DNA of 37,017 nucleotides, from NCBI GenBank assembly GCA_937895825.1, contig CALBKP010000102.1, positions 1 to 37,017 of the forward strand, in the 5' to 3' direction. This document shows, piece by piece, positions 33,033-37,017 of the stretch. A model generated the notes under the pieces. That model searched no databases and was not told the origin of the DNA. It was given only the letters and a program-made list of their open reading frames with translations. A program made the translations under genes and the position numbers. Position 1 is the stretch's first letter, and each line of letters opens with the position of its first letter. This DNA comes from an uncultured Alistipes sp. (GTDB lineage: Bacteria > Bacteroidota > Bacteroidia > Bacteroidales > Rikenellaceae).

Positions 33033-33464
33033 ATGAAACGCTTTATATTATTAATAATGTTATGTTTGCCAATTGCAGCAATAGCGCAAGACAACGACTT
33101 CTCTAAGCTTGTCGAGAAGTATTCATTGAAGCAGGATTGCACCACAATTGAGCTCACGAAGGATGCATTAAACACCAAGACCAACATAACAACAATCTGG
33201 GCGATATCGGTCGAGACAGCAGAGCTAATTGACGAGTTCAAAAGTGATGCAACGAAGGTCATCTCTGCGAGCTATTCTCCGCTGTTAACAGTAAATAGCG
33301 GTGGTGAGATGGTAAAGATTTATAGCATACAGAAGGATGGTGAGATTAGCGACCTTATAGTATTCTCTGCATCAAGCAGCGATGGTGTTCTTGTACGTAT
33401 CGTAGGCGACAATCTCTCACTTAGCCAGGCAATATCACTGATGTCATCCATGCAAGAAATGTAG
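33033..33464 (+). CDS. DUF4252-type secreted protein, copy 1
   Basis: A 143-residue exported protein with a signal peptide (about 1-18, ending AIAQ). The mature part (FSKLVEKYSLKQDCTTIELTKDAL, then a strand-helix pattern ending DLIVFSASSSDGVLVRIVGDNLSL) resembles DUF4252, a family of small exported proteins often placed beside ECF sigma and anti-sigma genes in Bacteroidota. The frame is open from 32994, inside the preceding gene, but the ATG at 33033 gives a proper MKRFILLIMLCLP signal peptide. Copies 2 and 3 follow directly. Function unknown. Confidence 0.75.
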   Translation: MKRFILLIMLCLPIAAIAQDNDFSKLVEKYSLKQDCTTIELTKDALNTKTNITTIWAISVETAELIDEFKSDATKVISASYSPLLTVNSGGEMVKIYSIQKDGEISDLIVFSASSSDGVLVRIVGDNLSLSQAISLMSSMQEM

Positions 33465-33469
33465 TTAAG

Positions 33470-33943
33470 ATGAAACGACTCATATTACTGATAACCATTT
33501 TACTGCCATTGAGCACATATGCTCAGATACCAGAGATAGAACAGCTCGGCAAGGAGGCTAAACGACAGAGGGGCGTAGAGCACGAAAGCGTAGGTAGTTT
33601 TATGCTCGGCATGGCATCTACGTTTGCCGACAAGAGCCAACGCGCAACATTCGAGATGCTTGACAATATCGAGATGATTACATGCACGAATGATGCATAT
33701 AGTCCAACACTCAAGAGGCGTATTATGGCAATCATAGCCAGCATCGGTGCTGAGTATCTGACAACGACAAACGACGAGAGGGGCGAAAACGAGGTGTATG
33801 CCAAGATAAAAAGCAACATCGTAAGAGAACTAATAATACTCACGACAGGCAAGGATGGCGGCTTTGCGATTGTCGCCATGTCAGGCGAGATACCCACGGA
33901 GCGCCTGGGCGAGATAGCAAAGCTTAGCCCACCTAATAAATAG
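33470..33943 (+). CDS. DUF4252-type secreted protein, copy 2
   Basis: A 157-residue exported protein, 5 bases after copy 1. It has a signal peptide of about 18 residues (ending TYAQ) followed by IPEIEQLGKEAKRQRGVEHESV. This is the most divergent of the three paralogues: the early region where the family usually has a strand (TVVNLS in copy 3) is replaced by a Met/Phe-rich stretch (VGSFMLGMASTFADK). The end (FAIVAMSGEIPTERLGEIAKL) aligns closely with the end of copy 3. There is no lipobox. Function unknown. Confidence 0.72.
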   Translation: MKRLILLITILLPLSTYAQIPEIEQLGKEAKRQRGVEHESVGSFMLGMASTFADKSQRATFEMLDNIEMITCTNDAYSPTLKRRIMAIIASIGAEYLTTTNDERGENEVYAKIKSNIVRELIILTTGKDGGFAIVAMSGEIPTERLGEIAKLSPPNK

Positions 33944-33973
33944 AAGAGAACACAACTTAAAAAAACAGTTTAT

Positions 33974-34435
33974 ATGAAAAAGTTTATCGTAATGATTATG
34001 ATGCTTTTGCCTATCAGCGCATTTGCATCAATTCCAGAGATTGAGAAGCTTCTCAATGACTACTCAGCAACCGAGAATGTTACGGTCGTAAACCTCAGTG
34101 GCGAGATGCTTAAGATGGCAATCGAGCAGAGCGGCGAGGGCGAAATCGGCGAGTCGTTGGAGTCGCTATGCGTACTTAACACTGAAGATGCAGAGCATAG
34201 CAAGGATATCACAAAACGTGTTGATAAGATTCTCAAGCGTGCAAACCTTGAGAGCGTCACCGACATCGAGGCCGAAGGTGCGCACGTAAGAATCCTAATG
34301 AGTAAGGAGAGCGATATGGTCAGCGACTTGGTTGTCTACGTAACCGAAGGTAGCGAGGTTGCTCTTGTGGTAATCTCAGGCGATATACCCGAGTCAATGA
34401 TTGGCGAGCTAACTAACAGCTTAAAAAACTTATAA
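33974..34435 (+). CDS. DUF4252-type secreted protein, copy 3
   Basis: A 153-residue exported protein, last of the sigma operon. It has a signal peptide of about 18 residues (MKKFIVMIMMLLPISAFA), then IPEIEKLLNDYSATENVTVVNLSGEMLKMA, which fits the DUF4252 core best of the three copies. The acidic mature chain (many Glu and Asp) ends VALVVISGDIPESMIGELTNSL. Copies 2 and 3 share the IPEIE start of the mature part and the SGxIP end, so they derive from a duplication. A strong terminator follows after 20 bases. Function unknown. Confidence 0.78.
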   Translation: MKKFIVMIMMLLPISAFASIPEIEKLLNDYSATENVTVVNLSGEMLKMAIEQSGEGEIGESLESLCVLNTEDAEHSKDITKRVDKILKRANLESVTDIEAEGAHVRILMSKESDMVSDLVVYVTEGSEVALVVISGDIPESMIGELTNSLKNL

Positions 34436-34455
34436 TAGGATTGTATCGCAGAAAG

Positions 34456-34492
34456 GATCTGGGCTAATTATTGATTAGCCCAGATCTCTTTT
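34456..34492. terminator. Terminator between the sigma operon and the EamA gene
   Basis: A perfect 13-bp stem: 34456-34468 (GATCTGGGCTAAT) with 34474-34486 (ATTAGCCCAGATC), 5-nt loop, followed by TCTTTT on the plus strand and CTTTC on the minus strand. It serves convergent transcripts. Confidence 0.9.
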
Positions 34493-34509
34493 ATTACGGC
34501 AAGCAGATA

Positions 34510-35424
34510 TTACGATTCACCATGTACGCTACGGTTGGCGCGAGCGATGACAAGAACAACTGCGGCAATGATTAATATAAGTCCTGCAACACTTGATGAA
34601 TCAAAATGTTCACCAAAATATAACACGCCCACAATAACGGCTGTAAGAGGCTCCATAGAGCCGAGGATGGAGGTAAACGTCGAGCCTATACGCTTGATCG
34701 CAAGGATGAGGGCGTAGTCCGATAACACCGTGCATACTATTGCCAACATTATCAGGTCACGCCAGCTATTCCAGTGATGTACCGGCTCAATGCCCGTTGT
34801 AGCCATCGCGTAGAGCATAAAGAGTACAGCTCCGATGGCAAGGACATAGAACGTAAGCACCAGGGAGTTGATAGCGGCGGCTCGGCTACGCATGACACCG
34901 ACTATATACGCAGCATACGTTGCGACCGTAAGCAAAGCCAAGGTCACTCCACGGTGGAAATCGCCCTCGGTATGGGTACCCCACGCCAATAGCCCAACAC
35001 CCACAAGCGAAATGACAACGGCTACATACGTCACGGTTGTTGTTCGCTCACCAAAGAACCATGCCATAGTGAGCGTTACGGCCAGCGGGTAGAGGAAGTG
35101 TATGGTTGTGGCTATACCACTCGGAATATATTCGTAGCTCCGGATAAGGAGTATAGCCGTTGAGGCGTAGAGCACCGCCAGGATAATAACCACGCCTATC
35201 TGGTTAGCCAACAGCCTAAAGCTACCCCTTCGAAGCATTACAACCACAGCCATCGCTATCGCCGCGATAAGAAAGCGATAACATAGGATTGTCGGCGAAC
35301 CGATGCCAGAGTCGAGCAACGGAATCGAGAAGAGCGGTATCAATCCGAATGTTGCCGACGAGAGTATGGCGAAGGCTACGCCTTGAATATTAACAATCTG
35401 TTTCATAGATGGCATGGTTGGCAT
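34510..35424 (-). CDS. EamA/DMT-family transporter
   Basis: A 304-residue inner-membrane protein with ten hydrophobic helices arranged as two EamA repeats (about 15-145 and 165-295). Typical features are SSATFGLIPLFSIPLLDSG near the start, a central IPSGIATTIHFLYPLAVTLTMA and the second-repeat ILGSMEPLTAVIVGVLYFGE. Family members export metabolites such as amino acids or purines; the substrate here is unknown. ATGs also occur at 35415 and 35406; the last gives MKQIVNIQGV, which is closer to common family starts. It lies 15 bases after the rubrerythrin stop, so the two genes may be co-transcribed. Confidence 0.9.
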   Translation of the reverse strand: MPTMPSMKQIVNIQGVAFAILSSATFGLIPLFSIPLLDSGIGSPTILCYRFLIAAIAMAVVVMLRRGSFRLLANQIGVVIILAVLYASTAILLIRSYEYIPSGIATTIHFLYPLAVTLTMAWFFGERTTTVTYVAVVISLVGVGLLAWGTHTEGDFHRGVTLALLTVATYAAYIVGVMRSRAAAINSLVLTFYVLAIGAVLFMLYAMATTGIEPVHHWNSWRDLIMLAIVCTVLSDYALILAIKRIGSTFTSILGSMEPLTAVIVGVLYFGEHFDSSSVAGLILIIAAVVLVIARANRSVHGES

Positions 35425-35439
35425 ATATTACGTACAACT

Positions 35440-36021
35440 TTAATAGTTATCAGCCATAGGCTCGAAGTAGGCCTGAGTATGCTCGCACGAAGGACACAAC
35501 TTAGGTGCAACCTTAGCCTTGACAATATAGCCGCAGTTACGACACTGCCACAAAATCTCACCGTCACGACGGAAGAAGTCGCCATCAGTCAATCTACTGA
35601 GTATCTTAAGGTAGCGACGTTCGTGCTCCTTCTCCACTTCAGCTACATACTTGAACGTTAGTGCCACCTTCTGAAAGCCCTCAGCGTGGGCTGTCTCGGC
35701 AAAGGCAGAGTAGAGCGTATCCCACTCCTCGTGTTCGCCCTCGGCAGCAGCAAGCAGGTTTTGCTCCGTAGTTCCAATAATTCCTGCTGGATACGAGGCG
35801 TTATGTATGGTTGCCGTGCCCCCTTCGAGGTATTTGAAGAAGCGCTTGGCGTGTTCCTTCTCCTGCTCTGCCGTGGTGAGAAAGAGTGCAGCAATCTGCT
35901 CGTAACCCTCCTGTTTTGCCACGGATGAAAAGAATGTGTAGCGGTTACGCGCCTGGCTCTCGCCTGCAAATGCCTTCAATAGATTCTCCTCGGTAAGTGT
36001 ACCTTTCAATGTGTTTTTCAT
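35440..36021 (-). CDS. Rubrerythrin
   Basis: A 193-residue non-haem iron peroxidase that protects anaerobes by reducing hydrogen peroxide. The diiron ligands are visible: E21 (AGESQARNRY), E54 and H57 (EQEKEHAK), E94-E98 region (AAEGEHEEW), and E130/H133 (EVEKEHERRY). The C-terminal rubredoxin-like FeS4 site is C160, C163, C176 and C179 (CRNCGY and CPSCEH). The frame opens at a TTG (36030), but the ATG at 36021 gives the standard MKNTLKGT start. A TAGTTTTA sequence at 36053-36046 is a near-match promoter box. An oxidative-stress signal is expected but no regulator gene lies nearby. Confidence 0.97.
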   Translation of the reverse strand: MKNTLKGTLTEENLLKAFAGESQARNRYTFFSSVAKQEGYEQIAALFLTTAEQEKEHAKRFFKYLEGGTATIHNASYPAGIIGTTEQNLLAAAEGEHEEWDTLYSAFAETAHAEGFQKVALTFKYVAEVEKEHERRYLKILSRLTDGDFFRRDGEILWQCRNCGYIVKAKVAPKLCPSCEHTQAYFEPMADNY

Positions 36022-36090
36022 AGCGTTCAAGTGTTTTAGATGTTATAAAACTACCCGACGCATGTGCATAAATCGCGCCGAAAGTGACGT

Positions 36091-36107
36091 GTGCTTCTGT
36101 GAAGCAC
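36091..36107. other. Perfect 7-bp inverted repeat between rubrerythrin and ABC-F
   Basis: GTGCTTC (36091-36097), TGT, GAAGCAC (36101-36107). It lies 70 bases upstream of the rubrerythrin ATG and 76 bases upstream of the ABC-F ATG. It lacks a T-tail on either side and so is more likely a binding site or RNA structure than a terminator. Confidence 0.35.
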
Positions 36108-36115
36108 GGCATAGC

Positions 36116-36146
36116 TTGCTTGTTCCGAAAATTATTCGTATCTTTG
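36116..36146 (+). promoter_or_regulatory. Promoter of the ABC-F gene
   Basis: TTG at 36116-36118, a 20-base spacer and TATCTTTG at 36139-36146 match the Bacteroides consensus in both boxes and spacing. The leader to the ATG would be about 30 bases. Confidence 0.65.
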
Positions 36147-36182
36147 TCGGATAGTAGAAAACAATGTAAAAAACACAAATAT

Positions 36183-37017
36183 ATGGCAGACGAGAAGATT
36201 ATATTTTCGATGGTTGGAGTAAGCAAGGTGCTTAACAACAACAAGAAAATCTTGAACAACATCTACCTATCGTTCTTCTATGGCGCAAAGATCGGCATCA
36301 TCGGTCTCAACGGCTCGGGTAAGTCGACGCTTATGAAGATTATAGCAGGTATCGACAAGAGTTTCCAGGGCGAGGTGGTATTCTCTCCTGGTTACACCGT
36401 GGGCTACCTCGAGCAGGAGCCACAGCTCGACCCCACAAAGACCGTAAAGGAGATTGTTGAGGAGGGTGCAGCACAGACAGTAGCGCTTCTCAAGGAGTAT
36501 GAGGATATCAACATGAAGCTCTGCGAGCCAATGTCCGACGACGAGATGGCACGCCTTATCGAGCGTCAGGGCGAACTATACGAGAAGATCGACCAGGTGA
36601 ACGGCTGGGAGCTTGACAGTGTCTTGGAGCGTGCGATGGATGCGCTGCGTTGTCCCGATGGCGATCAGCCCGTGAATGTACTCTCTGGAGGTGAGCGCCG
36701 TCGTGTGGCTTTGTGCCGTCTACTCTTGCAGCAGCCCGACGTATTGCTTCTCGATGAGCCCACCAACCACCTCGACGCTGAAAGCATCGACTGGTTAGAG
36801 CAGCACTTGCAGCAGTACAAGGGTACGGTTATCGCCGTTACGCACGACCGTTACTTCCTCGATAACGTAGCTGGCTGGATTCTTGAGCTCGACCGTGGCG
36901 AGGGTATTCCTTGGAAGGGTAACTACTCAGGCTGGCTGGAGCAGAAGACTCAGCGTATGGCCATGGAGGAGAAGCAGGAGAGCAAGCGTCGTAAGACATT
37001 GGAGCGCGAGTTGGAGT
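36183..37017 (+). CDS. ettA: ABC-F ATPase EttA, 5' part (runs off window end)
   Basis: The first 278 codons of an ABC-F protein; no stop occurs before the window ends. EttA binds the ribosomal E site and gates the first elongation step according to the ATP/ADP ratio. The first ABC domain is complete: Walker A GLNGSGKST (about 41-49), the arm subdomain (about 95-140, LLKEYEDINMKLCEP), signature LSGGERRR, Walker B VLLLDEPTNHLD and the switch histidine in VTHDRYFLD. The interdomain linker (RGEGIPWKGNYSGWLEQK, then a Lys/Glu-rich helix) is just beginning. The arm and the GIPWKGNYSGWLEQK linker are EttA-like rather than resistance-type ABC-F. There is no membrane domain. Confidence 0.9.
   Translation, partial: MADEKIIFSMVGVSKVLNNNKKILNNIYLSFFYGAKIGIIGLNGSGKSTLMKIIAGIDKSFQGEVVFSPGYTVGYLEQEPQLDPTKTVKEIVEEGAAQTVALLKEYEDINMKLCEPMSDDEMARLIERQGELYEKIDQVNGWELDSVLERAMDALRCPDGDQPVNVLSGGERRRVALCRLLLQQPDVLLLDEPTNHLDAESIDWLEQHLQQYKGTVIAVTHDRYFLDNVAGWILELDRGEGIPWKGNYSGWLEQKTQRMAMEEKQESKRRKTLERELE

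Noticed and set aside
36176..36183. TATATTTG on the minus strand as a rubrerythrin promoter
   Set aside because: It overlaps the ABC-F start codon, lacks a -33 partner and would give a leader of about 150 bases; the A/T-rich ribosome-binding region explains it.

Overview
The window looks like chromosomal DNA from a member of the Bacteroidales (phylum Bacteroidota). The evidence is the gene content: DUF5683, a CCDC81-type HU/SPOR protein, DUF4491, DUF4252, a BACON-domain lipoprotein and a DcaP-like porin. In addition, many gene starts are preceded by the Bacteroides-type -7 box TAnnTTTG, usually as TATCTTTG. I cannot fix the genus; Rikenellaceae or a related family is a guess. No insertion sequence, prophage, integrase or CRISPR array was found, so this is mostly core genome with a few lineage-specific operons.

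Layout. (1) 1-5.8 kb, minus strand: a compact operon parA-parB-DUF5683-lytic transglycosylase-mnmE, combining chromosome segregation, envelope/peptidoglycan work and tRNA wobble modification, closed by a terminator near position 60. (2) 5.9-11.4 kb: a CPBP membrane protease (+) converges on dnaE-trxA (-) at a bidirectional hairpin; a small DUF2007 gene (+) follows. (3) 11.4-12.5 kb: a gene-poor stretch with an apparently orphan promoter, a tRNA-Arg(CCG) on the minus strand and a divergently placed XRE/S24-like regulator with an inverted repeat in its promoter. (4) 12.5-15.3 kb (+): lgt, an HU/SPOR membrane protein, a GtrA-like protein and a DUF456 protein, converging on a VanX-type dipeptidase (-). 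(5) 16.1-17.1 kb (+): a single-gene BACON lipoprotein unit. (6) 17.2-29.1 kb, minus strand: a complete RND tripartite pump (adaptor, pump, outer-membrane factor), alanine dehydrogenase, and a second export operon (TolC, HlyD, two ABC-2 permeases) that lacks an ATPase gene. (7) 29.2-31.0 kb (+): a DcaP-like porin and a DUF4491 membrane protein. (8) 31.0-34.5 kb (+): an ECF sigma factor, a probable anti-sigma factor, an outer-membrane beta-barrel candidate and three tandem DUF4252-type secreted proteins; this is the most interesting accessory module. (9) 34.5-37.0 kb: EamA transporter and rubrerythrin (-), then the start of an EttA-type ABC-F gene (+) that runs off the window end.

Two recurring signals help set gene starts: the TAnnTTTG box and strong hairpin-plus-T terminators. 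Together they argue against the longest reading frame for the VanX-type and DUF4491 genes.
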